Source of the DNA: Anaerocolumna sp. AGMB13025
GTDB lineage: Bacteria > Bacillota > Clostridia > Lachnospirales > Lachnospiraceae
DNA length: 64,000 nucleotides
NCBI RefSeq assembly: GCF_029689925.1
Contig: NZ_CP121445.1
Location: 2,597,001-2,661,000 of the forward strand
Direction of reading: 5' to 3'
The number at the start of each line of letters is the position of its first letter. Position 1 is the stretch's first letter. The position numbers were made by a program, and so were the translations under genes. Shown here in pieces: positions 9,397 through 17,800 of this stretch. The notes beneath the pieces were generated by a model. It ran no database searches. It had not been told where the DNA came from and saw only the letters and a list, made by a program, of their open reading frames with translations.

Positions 9397-10239
9397 CTAT
9401 CTTACCAAAGTCGGCAATACTCCTCTGTCCTGTAAGGGAGAATGGCCGATAATCTTTATGTAAGCCCGGTAGAAGGCGGAATAATCTCCAAAACCGGATT
9501 GGACGGCCGCTTCTGCCGCACTATGTCCGTTGATTAGGAGCTGCTGTGCATAGATGATTCTTTTATGCAGCAGATAATCCCAGACAGTAGTACCTATAGC
9601 CTTCCGGAATACCTTGTTTAAATGGTGTTTGCTGATAAAGAATTTCTCTGATATATAATCCAGGGTAATGGTATCGGTAAGATGGGTGTTTAAATAAGCT
9701 ATGATTTTTGAAAGGGTATCCGGACTCACGAAAGGGTTGGCGGTCTGCCCGGAGTGGCTCATAACCGTGATCTGGGATAATAAGGATTCCATGTAAATGG
9801 GTAGGAGTTCCTCTAAAAGTTCTGGTTCCAGTCTGGAACATTCGGTAAAGGATTCAAAAAAAGAATAGATTCGATAAGCATCCGTATTGGGATAATATAT
9901 TTCTTTGCCGGAATGCTTTTCCATGGCAGGAAATGCGGAAAGCAGCAGATGCCTGCGCTCCATAGTAAGGATATCCGGAAGAAAATGCAGGGCAAATCTT
10001 ATGTAAGGCTTCGTGGAGTTAACCTTTACACCGTGGAAAATATTTGGTGTCAGCAAAAGCATACTGTGGGGAGCCATGTGGAATTGTCTGCCCTCTACCA
10101 GATAATCCACATCACCTTCTATTAAAAAATACAACTCATAATAATTGTGGCAGTGAAGCTGGAAGTCGTCGTTGGCTGCTTCACTAAGGGTATAGCTGAA
10201 TAATACCCGGTTAGTCTTGATTTCTGCAATAACTCCCAT
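9397..10239 (-). CDS. AraC-family transcriptional regulator with cupin sensor domain
   Basis: This 280-residue regulator has an N-terminal cupin-like domain (FQLHCHNYYELYFLIEGDV, about 26-44) and a C-terminal pair of AraC helix-turn-helix motifs (about 180-275, including LDYISEKFFISKHHLNKVF and AAVQSGFGDYSAFYRAYIK). AAAGGAGG sits just before the ATG. It is transcribed away from the four-gene sugar-acid/glycoside operon starting at 10378. Two TATTTGCAAT half-sites between them make it the likely activator of that operon. The inducer is unknown but is probably a sugar or glycoside. Confidence 0.88.
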   Translation of the reverse strand: MGVIAEIKTNRVLFSYTLSEAANDDFQLHCHNYYELYFLIEGDVDYLVEGRQFHMAPHSMLLLTPNIFHGVKVNSTKPYIRFALHFLPDILTMERRHLLLSAFPAMEKHSGKEIYYPNTDAYRIYSFFESFTECSRLEPELLEELLPIYMESLLSQITVMSHSGQTANPFVSPDTLSKIIAYLNTHLTDTITLDYISEKFFISKHHLNKVFRKAIGTTVWDYLLHKRIIYAQQLLINGHSAAEAAVQSGFGDYSAFYRAYIKIIGHSPLQDRGVLPTLVR

Positions 10240-10285
10240 TTTAAATCCTCCTTTTTCCTCTATAAAGTATAACTTAGCATCGCTA

Positions 10286-10316
10286 TATTTGCAATATGAA
10301 TGTTCTTATTTGCAAT
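10286..10316. promoter_or_regulatory. Paired direct repeats, probable AraC operator
   Basis: TATTTGCAAT occurs at 10286-10295 and again at 10307-10316, a 21-base period (two helical turns). It lies in the divergent gap between the AraC gene and the operon at 10378. This is the usual geometry for AraC-family activator half-sites. Confidence 0.55.
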
Positions 10317-10377
10317 GGTAATTTTCCGGGTTTTTTTCTAAAATAAAACTATAAGAAACATAGGAAGGTTGATTTTA

Positions 10378-11136
10378 GTGAAACTGGGAGCACAATTATA
10401 TACAATAAGGACTTATATACAAAATGAAAAGGACTTTCATTTCTCAGCAAAAAAGGTTGCTGAAATGGGCTACAAAACCATTCAGATCTCCGGTATTGGA
10501 AAAGATATCCCTGCTGAGAGAATCAGAGAAATCTGTGACAGTTTATCCCTGGAAGTAGTTCTGACCCACAGCGATGTGAACAGGATTTTGTATGATACGA
10601 ATAAGCTGATTCAGGAACATGAGGTTATGGGATGTAAACATATCGGACTTGGGGCTATGCCGGAGAAATACCGTACTCCGTATTGGATTACCCATTTTGG
10701 AGAGGATTTTAAGGAAGCCGCTAAGCAAATTGCGGCTGCTGGGAAGTTATTTATGTACCATAATCACAATTTTGAGTTTGAAAAATTTAACGGTAACTAT
10801 GCAATCGAATATTTGCTGGAAGCCTTTAGCCCAGAGGAGATGGGGATCACTCTGGATACTTACTGGGTACAGGCTGCCGGAGGGGATGTCTGCCAGTGGA
10901 TTGAAGTACTGAAAGACCGCTTATCCTGTGTGCATTTAAAGGATATGGCGGTAGTGAACGGAGTACCTGTAATGGCACCTGTACTGGAAGGTAATATGAA
11001 CTTTAAGGCCATATTAAAGAAACTGGAGGATACCAATTGTGAATACCTGCTGGTGGAACAGGATACCTGCCAGGGCAGTCCCTTTGACTGTTTAAAATTA
11101 AGTTACGACAATTTAAGTAAACTAGGCTATAAGTAG
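10378..11136 (+). CDS. Sugar phosphate isomerase/epimerase family TIM-barrel protein
   Basis: This protein of about 253 residues has the AP-endonuclease-2/xylose-isomerase-like TIM barrel. Recognisable strands include KLGAQLYTIRT at the N-terminus, MYHNHNFEFE (metal His/Glu), GITLDTYWVQAAGGD and VHLKDMA. Such enzymes isomerise or epimerise sugars and keto-sugars with a bound metal. AGGAAGG at 10362-10368 fits the GTG at 10378. The TTG at 10369 is too close to it. It is the first gene of a tight four-gene operon with two Gfo/Idh/MocA oxidoreductases. Confidence 0.78.
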   Translation: MKLGAQLYTIRTYIQNEKDFHFSAKKVAEMGYKTIQISGIGKDIPAERIREICDSLSLEVVLTHSDVNRILYDTNKLIQEHEVMGCKHIGLGAMPEKYRTPYWITHFGEDFKEAAKQIAAAGKLFMYHNHNFEFEKFNGNYAIEYLLEAFSPEEMGITLDTYWVQAAGGDVCQWIEVLKDRLSCVHLKDMAVVNGVPVMAPVLEGNMNFKAILKKLEDTNCEYLLVEQDTCQGSPFDCLKLSYDNLSKLGYK

Positions 11137-11148
11137 AGGAGAACTTAC

Positions 11149-12324
11149 ATGAAGAAGGTTAAAATCGGTATTATCGGAATTGGAAATATGGGCAGCAGCC
11201 ATTGCAATACGATTATAAATAACCAGGTTCCGGATATGGAACTGGCAGCAGTAGCAGATGTAAAGGAAGCCAAACGGAACTGGGCAAAAGAGAATTTACC
11301 GGAGTCGGTTGCAGTATTTGAGGATGGGGATGCTTTAATTGAAGACAGCCTGTGCGATGCGGTGATTGTAGCAACACCACACTATGAACATCCAAGACTG
11401 GTCATTAAAGCACTGGAACATGGTCTTCATGCCTTAAGCGAGAAACCTGCCGGAGTTTACACCAAGCAGGTTCGTGAAATGAATGAAGCCGCTGCTAAGA
11501 GTAACCTGGTATTTGCCATGATGTTTAACCAGAGAACCAACCATGTCTACCGTAAAATGCATGAGCTGGTACATAGTAAAACCCTTGGTGCCATCAAACG
11601 GGTTAATTGGATTATTACGGACTGGTACCGAACCCAGGCCTATTATAATTCCGGAGAATGGAGAGCAACCTGGGAGGGGGAAGGCGGTGGAGTGTTATTA
11701 AACCAATGCCCCCACAATCTGGATCTGCTCCAGTGGATCTGCGGTATGCCATCCAGTGTACAGGCTTTCTGCCATAATGGCAAGTGGCACGATATCGAAG
11801 TAGAAGATGATGTAACTGCTTATCTGGAGTATCCATCAGGAGCCACCGGAGTATTTGTTACTACCACAGGCGATGCTCCAGGGACGAATCGATTTGAAAT
11901 TACCCTGGAGAAAGGTAAGCTGGTATGTGAATCAGATAAACTGACCCTGTATCAGTTAGACGTTAGTGAAAGGGAATATTGCTTTACTGCAACAGAAGGC
12001 TTTAAAGCACCGGAGGGACAATATGTGACCTTGGAAACCGATGGCAAAAACCCACAGCATTCCGGTGTTTTAAATGCCTTTGCAGGAAAAATCCTTTATG
12101 GAACCCCTTTAGTAGCGGAAGGAGCGGAAGGTATTAATGGACTGACCTTATCAAATGCCATGCATTTATCCAGCTGGCTGGGTAAACCAGTTAAGCTTCC
12201 CTTCGACGAGGATTTATTTCTGACGGAATTAAATAAGCGCCGTGCCACCTCAAAGCTTAAGAAAAATGTGAAGGAAGTTACCTTTGATACGGGCAGCACC
12301 TATGGCTCCCAGGTGAAATTATGA
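11149..12324 (+). CDS. Gfo/Idh/MocA-family NAD(P)-dependent oxidoreductase (1)
   Basis: This 391-residue enzyme has an N-terminal Rossmann fold (VKIGIIGIGNMGSSHCN), the family lysine motif in LSEKPAGVYTKQ and the C-terminal GFO_IDH_MocA domain (GGGVLLNQCPHNLDLLQWICG, with the conserved His). Members oxidise hydroxyls of sugars, inositols or glycosides to keto forms. It starts 12 bases after the upstream isomerase and overlaps the next oxidoreductase by ATGA, so the products are probably co-translated. The sequence resembles family members acting on intact sugar units, but the substrate is not decided by sequence. Confidence 0.82.
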   Translation: MKKVKIGIIGIGNMGSSHCNTIINNQVPDMELAAVADVKEAKRNWAKENLPESVAVFEDGDALIEDSLCDAVIVATPHYEHPRLVIKALEHGLHALSEKPAGVYTKQVREMNEAAAKSNLVFAMMFNQRTNHVYRKMHELVHSKTLGAIKRVNWIITDWYRTQAYYNSGEWRATWEGEGGGVLLNQCPHNLDLLQWICGMPSSVQAFCHNGKWHDIEVEDDVTAYLEYPSGATGVFVTTTGDAPGTNRFEITLEKGKLVCESDKLTLYQLDVSEREYCFTATEGFKAPEGQYVTLETDGKNPQHSGVLNAFAGKILYGTPLVAEGAEGINGLTLSNAMHLSSWLGKPVKLPFDEDLFLTELNKRRATSKLKKNVKEVTFDTGSTYGSQVKL

Positions 12325-13322
12325 GAGCAGCAATCGTAGGCTGCGGCGGCATTGCAAGGGTCCATGCCGAAAGCCTTAAGGGCTTTAAGGGACATGAACT
12401 GGCAGCTTTTGCAGATATAAATGAAGATAGGGCACGGGAGTTTGCGAAGAAGTATCACGGTAAGGCATACTCTTCCCTGGAAGATATGCTGGGAAGGGAG
12501 GATATCGATATCCTCCACATATGCACACCTCATTACCTTCATGTTCCTATGGCAGTGTACGCTTTAAAGCAGGGAATCCATGTATTTATGGAGAAGCCTC
12601 CGGTTATTTCACGAGAACAGTACCTGGAACTCTTAGCAGTTAAAAGCAGTAAAAAGCTTGGGATATGTTTTCAAAACAGATATAATCCAAGTATTATAGC
12701 AGTAAAAAAACTCCTGGCTTCCGGCGAATCAGGTGCAATAAAAGGGGCAAGGGGGCTTGTGACCTGGAGCCGTAACCAGGAATATTATACGGAGAGCGGA
12801 TGGAGAGGCAGTCTTGCTACAGAAGGAGGCGGAGTCTTAATCAATCAGTCGGTACATACCATGGATTTACTGGCGTATCTGTTAGGTACTCCCTTATCGG
12901 TAGACGCAACTATGACCAATCATCATCTAAAAGGTGTTATTGAAGTTGAAGATATGATGGAGGCTTATTACCAGTTTGAAGGGAATAAAACTGCCTGCTT
13001 TTATGCTACCACGGCTTATTGTACGGATGCACCGCCCTTAATTGAACTATTCTGTGAGAATATGACAATCCGGATTGAAGACCTGGAGGTTACAATCTAT
13101 AGTAAGGACGGCGGCGTGAATAAGCTTCCCATGGAACATAAGGAAAGGCTTGGAAAAAGTTATTGGGGTGCCGGTCACAGAGACTGCATAGCAGACTTTT
13201 ATGACAGCATTGAAACGAATAGACCTTTCTCCCTGGAGTTTCAGAGGCTTAAGGAAACCATATTACTTATGCTTGGAACTTATGAATCGGCCAGGACAGG
13301 GAAAGAAATAAGGATTATATAA
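12321..13322 (+). CDS. Gfo/Idh/MocA-family NAD(P)-dependent oxidoreductase (2)
   Basis: This 333-residue second oxidoreductase has MRAAIVGCGGIARVHAESL (Rossmann), FMEKPPVISREQY (the EKP lysine motif) and GGGVLINQSVHTMDLLAYLLG with the conserved His. It is clearly a divergent paralogue of the preceding gene rather than a recent duplicate, and is about 60 residues shorter. The ATGA overlap implies coupled translation. Two oxidoreductases in one operon suggest oxidation and later re-reduction of a sugar, with the TIM-barrel enzymes acting on the keto intermediates (inference). Confidence 0.82.
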   Translation: MRAAIVGCGGIARVHAESLKGFKGHELAAFADINEDRAREFAKKYHGKAYSSLEDMLGREDIDILHICTPHYLHVPMAVYALKQGIHVFMEKPPVISREQYLELLAVKSSKKLGICFQNRYNPSIIAVKKLLASGESGAIKGARGLVTWSRNQEYYTESGWRGSLATEGGGVLINQSVHTMDLLAYLLGTPLSVDATMTNHHLKGVIEVEDMMEAYYQFEGNKTACFYATTAYCTDAPPLIELFCENMTIRIEDLEVTIYSKDGGVNKLPMEHKERLGKSYWGAGHRDCIADFYDSIETNRPFSLEFQRLKETILLMLGTYESARTGKEIRII

Positions 13323-13341
13323 CAATCAGAAAGAGGTACTT

Positions 13342-14190
13342 ATGTTAGAAAATACTCGTATTACAGGTTTTGCAGATGAGATTCATACAGATTTGATGGT
13401 CCAGGTCCGCCTGTTAAAGGAGTTGAAGCTGGAATATATAGAATTCCGCAGTGGCAATGGAAAGAATATAGCAGATTATACAATCGAAGAAGCAAAGGCG
13501 GCTATGACCTACCTGAAGGAAAATGGTATTAAAGTATCTGCTCTTGGTTCTCCAATTGGTAAAATTAAAATTACCGAGGACTTTGAACCACATTTTGAAA
13601 CCTTTAAAAGAGTTGTGGAATTAGCGAAAGTATTTGAGACACCTTATATACGAATGTTCAGCTTTTATATCCCAAATGGAGAAGAGCCTTCTTTATACCG
13701 GGAAGAAGTATTCAAAAGAATACGGAGTTTTCTTAATTATGCCAAAGAACATAAGGTAGTCCTCCTTCATGAGAATGAAAAGGATATTTACGGAGATAAC
13801 GCTGTCAGATGCCAGGAGCTGCTCCGGGAATTTTACGGCGATCACTTTAAATGTACCTTTGATTTTGCCAACTTTGTTCAGTGCAGACAGGATACCCTGG
13901 AGGCTTATAATCTTTTAAAGCCTTATGTGGAATATATCCATATCAAGGATGCTCTTTGGGACACCGGTGAAGTGGTTCCGGCAGGAGAGGGTGACGGAAA
14001 GGTATTAGAAATCCTAAGACGGTTGGACTCAGAAGGCTATCAGGGATACTTAAGCCTGGAACCTCATCTGGCAGAGTTTGCAGGACTAAAGTCACTGGAG
14101 CAAAATGTGAAGAAGAGAGAACTTACAGACGGCGAAGTTTCTTATACCATAGCATTTCATGCGCTGGAGAAACTATTAAAGCAGAATTAG
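13342..14190 (+). CDS. Sugar phosphate isomerase/epimerase family TIM-barrel protein (2)
   Basis: This 282-residue AP-endonuclease-2-like barrel shows VVLLHENEKDIYGD (metal-binding Glu), CTFDFANFVQC, YIHIKDAL and YLSLEPHL, the usual metal-site strands of the family. AAAGAGGT precedes the ATG. It closes the AraC-linked operon. With the barrel at 10378 it gives one TIM-barrel enzyme at each end of an oxidoreductase pair. No terminator with a clear T-run was seen in the 130 bases that follow. Confidence 0.78.
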   Translation: MLENTRITGFADEIHTDLMVQVRLLKELKLEYIEFRSGNGKNIADYTIEEAKAAMTYLKENGIKVSALGSPIGKIKITEDFEPHFETFKRVVELAKVFETPYIRMFSFYIPNGEEPSLYREEVFKRIRSFLNYAKEHKVVLLHENEKDIYGDNAVRCQELLREFYGDHFKCTFDFANFVQCRQDTLEAYNLLKPYVEYIHIKDALWDTGEVVPAGEGDGKVLEILRRLDSEGYQGYLSLEPHLAEFAGLKSLEQNVKKRELTDGEVSYTIAFHALEKLLKQN

Positions 14191-14321
14191 GACCGGTTGG
14201 ATTCTTTGAATGTTCGTTGGATTCTTTCTATGCTTTAGAAGCTGTTGCTTCGCTAGCCCATGAACAAGTAAGCCCCCGGCGGCATATGTTATCATAGATA
14301 ATAGTATCGGGGTGGCAGAAC

Positions 14322-15002
14322 TTGGTACCGTATAAACTGACAGTAAAAGAAAATGTTATAAAAAAAGATATGTATTACAAGGGTCAACTGATTCTGACCT
14401 ATACCATAAAATATCCGCAGTTTATTTCGGATAAATTTAAGTTGTTCCTTACCAAACTCAATATATTTTATAAAGCGGATGCAGTATTTTACCAAAGAGT
14501 GCAAATATCAAAACTATTTCAGTCTGCTGTAGAGGATTACGAATATTCTGTAGCCAATGGATTTCCTATTCATCAGTATGAAGTCTTGGTTGAATACACA
14601 GTTACTTACAATGAAAATTGTACACTAAGCTTATATTTTGACCGCTATGAATATACCGGAGGAGCCCATGGCATGACTTTTAGAAGCGCCGATACCTGGG
14701 ATTTACAAAGTAGCAGCCGGATGGAACTTGGAGATTTCTTTCCGGATACGGATAATTTCACGAAAAGTATTCAAAATGAAATTGACAGACAGATTGCCAT
14801 TCGTTTAAAAAAAGATGAAGGAATGTTTTTCGAGGATTATACTGATTTAGTAAAAGATAATTTTAATCCAAAAAACTTTTACTTGACGGAACAAGGTGTC
14901 GTTATTTATTTTCAGTTATATGAGATTGCACCTTATGTAAGCGGGATACAGACATTTACATTTCCTTTTGCAAGAGGAGAAGCGATACCACCGGAGTGTT
15001 AA
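14322..15002 (+). CDS. DUF3298-type protein, function unknown
   Basis: This 226-residue protein contains VEYTVTYNENCTLSLYFD, EYTGGAHGM and a C-terminal IYFQLYEIAPYVSGI segment. This is the pattern of the DUF3298/RsiV-like domain, found in anti-sigma factor RsiV and in many secreted or standalone Firmicute proteins. No signal peptide or membrane segment is present at the chosen start. The TTG at 14322 is preceded by GGGGTGG at 14309-14315. No in-frame ATG is better placed. RsiV binds lysozyme through such a domain, but that function cannot be assumed here. The gene is followed directly by a large palindrome. Confidence 0.65.
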   Translation: MVPYKLTVKENVIKKDMYYKGQLILTYTIKYPQFISDKFKLFLTKLNIFYKADAVFYQRVQISKLFQSAVEDYEYSVANGFPIHQYEVLVEYTVTYNENCTLSLYFDRYEYTGGAHGMTFRSADTWDLQSSSRMELGDFFPDTDNFTKSIQNEIDRQIAIRLKKDEGMFFEDYTDLVKDNFNPKNFYLTEQGVVIYFQLYEIAPYVSGIQTFTFPFARGEAIPPEC

Positions 15003-15014
15003 TATAGTTATAAG

Positions 15015-15367
15015 TTACAATTTCAAACTTCGCAGTTATTTTTGTCTTGGTATACTTGATAAAATCAGCAATGAAGGTGAGTAAGAAAGCATTGAGTATG
15101 CTATGTTTCATAAGCTTAGGATTCTGAGCCGGAAATTCACTAATGATTTTTTCATGTGGTATTGCAAGACTCAAAAAGCACAAACTCCTCGCTATGCTCG
15201 TCAAACAGTGTGCATTTTGAGTCTAAACCACCTGAAAAAGTCATAAGTGAATTATCAGACTCAGAATAAAGCGCTTATGAAACATAGCATAATCATGCTT
15301 TCAATTTAGCTTTAGGGCTGATTTTATCAAGTTTTTTAAGGTTATTAACTGCGAAGTTTGAATTATA
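15015..15367. repeat. Imperfect palindrome of about 350 bases
   Basis: Nearly the whole gap after the DUF3298 gene folds back on itself. TTTCAAACTTCGCAGTTA near 15020 pairs with TTAACTGCGAAGTTTGAA near 15345. CTTGATAAAATCAGC pairs with GCTGATTTTATCAAG. GCTATGTTTCATAAGC pairs with GCTTATGAAACATAGC. TGCAAGACTCAAAA and its inverted partner flank the centre near 15190. No good coding frame exists in it. It could be a MITE-like element or a large structured RNA or terminator. No transposase is nearby. Confidence 0.75.
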
Positions 15368-15390
15368 ATAATAAATAAGGAATACTAATA

Positions 15391-15446
15391 AAAACCTGTC
15401 ATTTATTCTGAGTGTTAAAGCTCATGCTACATGACAGGTTTTTTTC
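15391..15446. terminator. Bidirectional hairpin terminator
   Basis: AAAACCTGTCAT (15391-15402) pairs with ATGACAGGTTTT (15431-15442), followed by TTTTTCG on the plus strand and an equivalent T-run on the minus strand. It lies just past the stop of the small minus-strand gene at 15467 and can serve convergent transcripts. Confidence 0.65.
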
Positions 15447-15466
15447 GTTCAAATGAAATTCAGGCG

Positions 15467-15718
15467 TTATCTGAATTCCCCTTCATCCAAATGATACAAA
15501 TACCGTTCCAGTTCTTCCTTTGATTGAAAGTTTTTCGCGTTACGCAGCAATTCTGCCCGTTCATCATCATCCATATTATCATAGTAATTCCTGGCCCCGT
15601 CATCTGAATTAATCAGACTATTAAGGGCAGCGGGATATGTGGCTATATTTGTTGCTCCGATTGGAAATGCTGTAAAGCCATTTGGGAAAGAATTGATGCC
15701 ATTGGGCGGATTATCCAT
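15467..15718 (-). CDS. Small hypothetical protein, 83 residues
   Basis: A perfect AAGGAGG lies 6 bases before the ATG, which supports a translated gene. The first half is rich in Asn, Pro, Gly and Phe (PNGINSFPNGFTAFPIG). The second half is charged and helical (YYDNMDDDERAELLRNAKNF, then SKEELERYLYHLDEGEF) and looks like a small acidic helical module. No membrane segment or signal is visible. I do not recognise the family. A small regulator or partner protein is possible. Confidence 0.6.
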   Translation of the reverse strand: MDNPPNGINSFPNGFTAFPIGATNIATYPAALNSLINSDDGARNYYDNMDDDERAELLRNAKNFQSKEELERYLYHLDEGEFR

Positions 15719-15898
15719 GTTAGCCTCCTTAGTATACCGTATTTATATACCGGTAAATAAATCGTAAAAAACAAATCATAAATTTTTGTACAAACAATGT
15801 GATGTGTCATCAAACATATTAAAAATGTTATGATTAGGGTTCTCATAGAAACGCCATAATATGCTAGAAAATATTACATATTTATATGAAGCTATCTG

Positions 15899-15927
15899 TT
15901 GTATTCAGGTTGGACATACGTTATAAT
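15899..15927 (+). promoter_or_regulatory. Promoter upstream of the Nudix-like gene
   Basis: TTGTAT (15899-15904) and TATAAT (15922-15927) are separated by 17 bases, about 90 bases before the ATG at 16019. The rest of the 300-base gap (15719-16018) is AT-rich with no other recognised signal. Confidence 0.5.
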
Positions 15928-16018
15928 AATGTAGATAAACAATTAAAAATGGTGTTGGTCGATAAGATGTTAAAAATGAAGGAAAAAGGAATAAACTGCG
16001 TATTCAAGGAGGAAGACT

Positions 16019-16414
16019 ATGGAAAAATACAAAATCATGGTAAAAGGTATCGTTCAGTATGAGGATAAATATTTACTTGTAGAAAAATGGTATGATGACA
16101 GAATAGTAGATCCTTATCAATGGGAATTTATTGACGGCAAATTAGAGTTTGGTGAGAATCCGGAAAAAGGTGTTCTCAGATTGATTTTTGAAACTACCGG
16201 TCTGTCTGTGTTAGTAAACCGTATTCTGTATACCTGGTCTTTTATGGTTGGTGATGTCTGTAACATCGGGATCAGCTTTTTATGCATCAGTACAAGGGAT
16301 GATATAGTACTTAGTGAAGAACTTAATAATTTTAAATGGGTAACAAAAGAAGAAATAGGTAGTTATATCGGTAATAAAGCTGTTATGGCTGATATTGAAA
16401 AAGCTGAGTTATAA
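16019..16414 (+). CDS. Nudix-domain protein with a degenerate Nudix box
   Basis: This 131-residue protein has the Nudix fold pattern, and GKLEFGENPEKGVLRLIFET aligns with the Nudix box Gx5Ex7REUxEExGU. Two of the acidic positions of the REUxEE part are changed (RLIFET), leaving one glutamate of the usual set. The metal-dependent hydrolase activity may therefore be reduced, or the domain may only bind a nucleotide. AAGGAGG lies 9 bases before the ATG. It precedes pyrC, with a hairpin between. The substrate is unknown. Confidence 0.7.
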   Translation: MEKYKIMVKGIVQYEDKYLLVEKWYDDRIVDPYQWEFIDGKLEFGENPEKGVLRLIFETTGLSVLVNRILYTWSFMVGDVCNIGISFLCISTRDDIVLSEELNNFKWVTKEEIGSYIGNKAVMADIEKAEL

Positions 16415-16438
16415 AATATCCTTACAATAAAATTTGAC

Positions 16439-16460
16439 GACGTTCGGCTTGCCGGACGTC
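16439..16460 (+). promoter_or_regulatory. Hairpin in the leader of pyrC
   Basis: GACGTTCGG pairs with CCGGACGTC (9 bp with one GU) around a CTTG loop, 35 bases before the pyrC start. No T-run follows, so it is not a plain terminator. It could be a regulatory or processing hairpin. I see no match to the PyrR-binding consensus. Confidence 0.4.
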
Positions 16461-16494
16461 ATTGTGTGTAATCGCCAGGGAAAGGAGTATGATT

Positions 16495-17772
16495 TTGACA
16501 TTATTAATTAAAAACGGTTATATACTTGATCCGTCTACCGGAACAGAAGGCAGCTACGACCTACTTATTGAAGATGGTATTATTAGAGAACTAAGGGCAG
16601 GCATTGATAAAACCGCAGATCAGGTAATTGAGGCGAATGGACTGTATGTTATGCCGGGGTTTATTGATCTTCATGTACATTTAAGGGAACCTGGCTATGA
16701 ATACAAAGAGACCATAGCTACAGGAGCTCTGGCTGCAGCAAGAGGAGGCTATACAACCATCTGCCCTATGCCAAATACGAATCCGGTCACAGACAGCAGG
16801 CAGATGATTGAAACCATATTAACCAAGGCGAAAACAGAAGCGGTGGTTCATATTCTTCCAATCGGTGCGGTTACAATCGGACAGTCCGGTCAGGAATTAG
16901 CGGATATAAAGGCTATGGCAGCAGCCGGGGCAGTGGCAGTCAGTGAAGACGGAAAATCTGTTATGAATACAGCTCTTTACCAAAGAGGAATGATAGAAGC
17001 CAAAGAAGCCGGTATTCCGGTATTTGCCCACTGCGAAGATAAAGAGCTGGTGGGAAAAGGGGTTCTTAACGAAGGGGTCAAATCCAGGGAATTCAATATG
17101 CCCGGCATCAGCAACGCAGTTGAGGATATTATTGCTGCCAGGGATATTCTTTTAGCGAAAAATACAGGAGTAAAACTTCATCTCTGTCACTGCTCAACCA
17201 GGGATAGTGTGACTTTTATAGATATGGCGAAAAAAGACGGCTTACCTGTAACCGGTGAGGTGTGTCCACATCATTTTACCATGGCGGACGAAGAGATAAC
17301 AGGCGATGATGCCAATTATAAAATGAATCCTCCCTTAAGAAGCAGAGAAGATATCATGGCTTTAAAGGAAGGGCTCAAAAACAATATTATGGATGTAATA
17401 GCAACAGACCATGCACCCCATAGCGCAGAGGAAAAAGCAAAATCCATAAAGGAAGCCCCCTTTGGAATAGTGGGACTCGAAACTGCATTTGCACTTACTA
17501 TGACAGAGTTGGTGGAACAAGGGTATTTAACTCCGATGCAGATGGTTGAGAAGATGAGCTTAAATCCAGCTAAGGTATTAGGAATTGATAAAGGCAGCCT
17601 TGCAGTAGGAAAAGCGGCAGATGTTGTAATAGCCGATCCGAATGAAAAATATAAAATAGATGTGAATGAATTTGCTTCTAAGGGTAAGAATACCCCCTTT
17701 CACGGAAAAGAAGTTGTTGGTCGGGTAAAGGTTACTATCGTTGACGGTAAAATTGTATTTCAGGATAATTAA
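16495..17772 (+). CDS. pyrC: Dihydroorotase
   Basis: Dihydroorotase cyclises carbamoyl-aspartate to dihydroorotate, the third step of UMP synthesis in the cytoplasm. The 425-residue class I sequence has GFIDLHVHLREPGYEYKET (metal HxH), GGYTTICPMPNTNP, HLCHCSTRDS, EVCPHHF and ATDHAPHS (catalytic Asp region). The frame is open from 16462, but AAAGGAG at 16481-16487 fits the TTG at 16495 with a 7-base gap, giving MTLLIKNGYILDP, the usual family start. It lies 149 bases before pyrF. Confidence 0.92.
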   Translation: MTLLIKNGYILDPSTGTEGSYDLLIEDGIIRELRAGIDKTADQVIEANGLYVMPGFIDLHVHLREPGYEYKETIATGALAAARGGYTTICPMPNTNPVTDSRQMIETILTKAKTEAVVHILPIGAVTIGQSGQELADIKAMAAAGAVAVSEDGKSVMNTALYQRGMIEAKEAGIPVFAHCEDKELVGKGVLNEGVKSREFNMPGISNAVEDIIAARDILLAKNTGVKLHLCHCSTRDSVTFIDMAKKDGLPVTGEVCPHHFTMADEEITGDDANYKMNPPLRSREDIMALKEGLKNNIMDVIATDHAPHSAEEKAKSIKEAPFGIVGLETAFALTMTELVEQGYLTPMQMVEKMSLNPAKVLGIDKGSLAVGKAADVVIADPNEKYKIDVNEFASKGKNTPFHGKEVVGRVKVTIVDGKIVFQDN

Positions 17773-17800
17773 AGATATCCGCAAAACAGCAGATTAATAT

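Noticed and set aside
14956-15204. 82-residue reading frame on the minus strand
   Set aside because: It lies inside the left arm of the large palindrome, has no ribosome site and overlaps the end of the DUF3298 gene.
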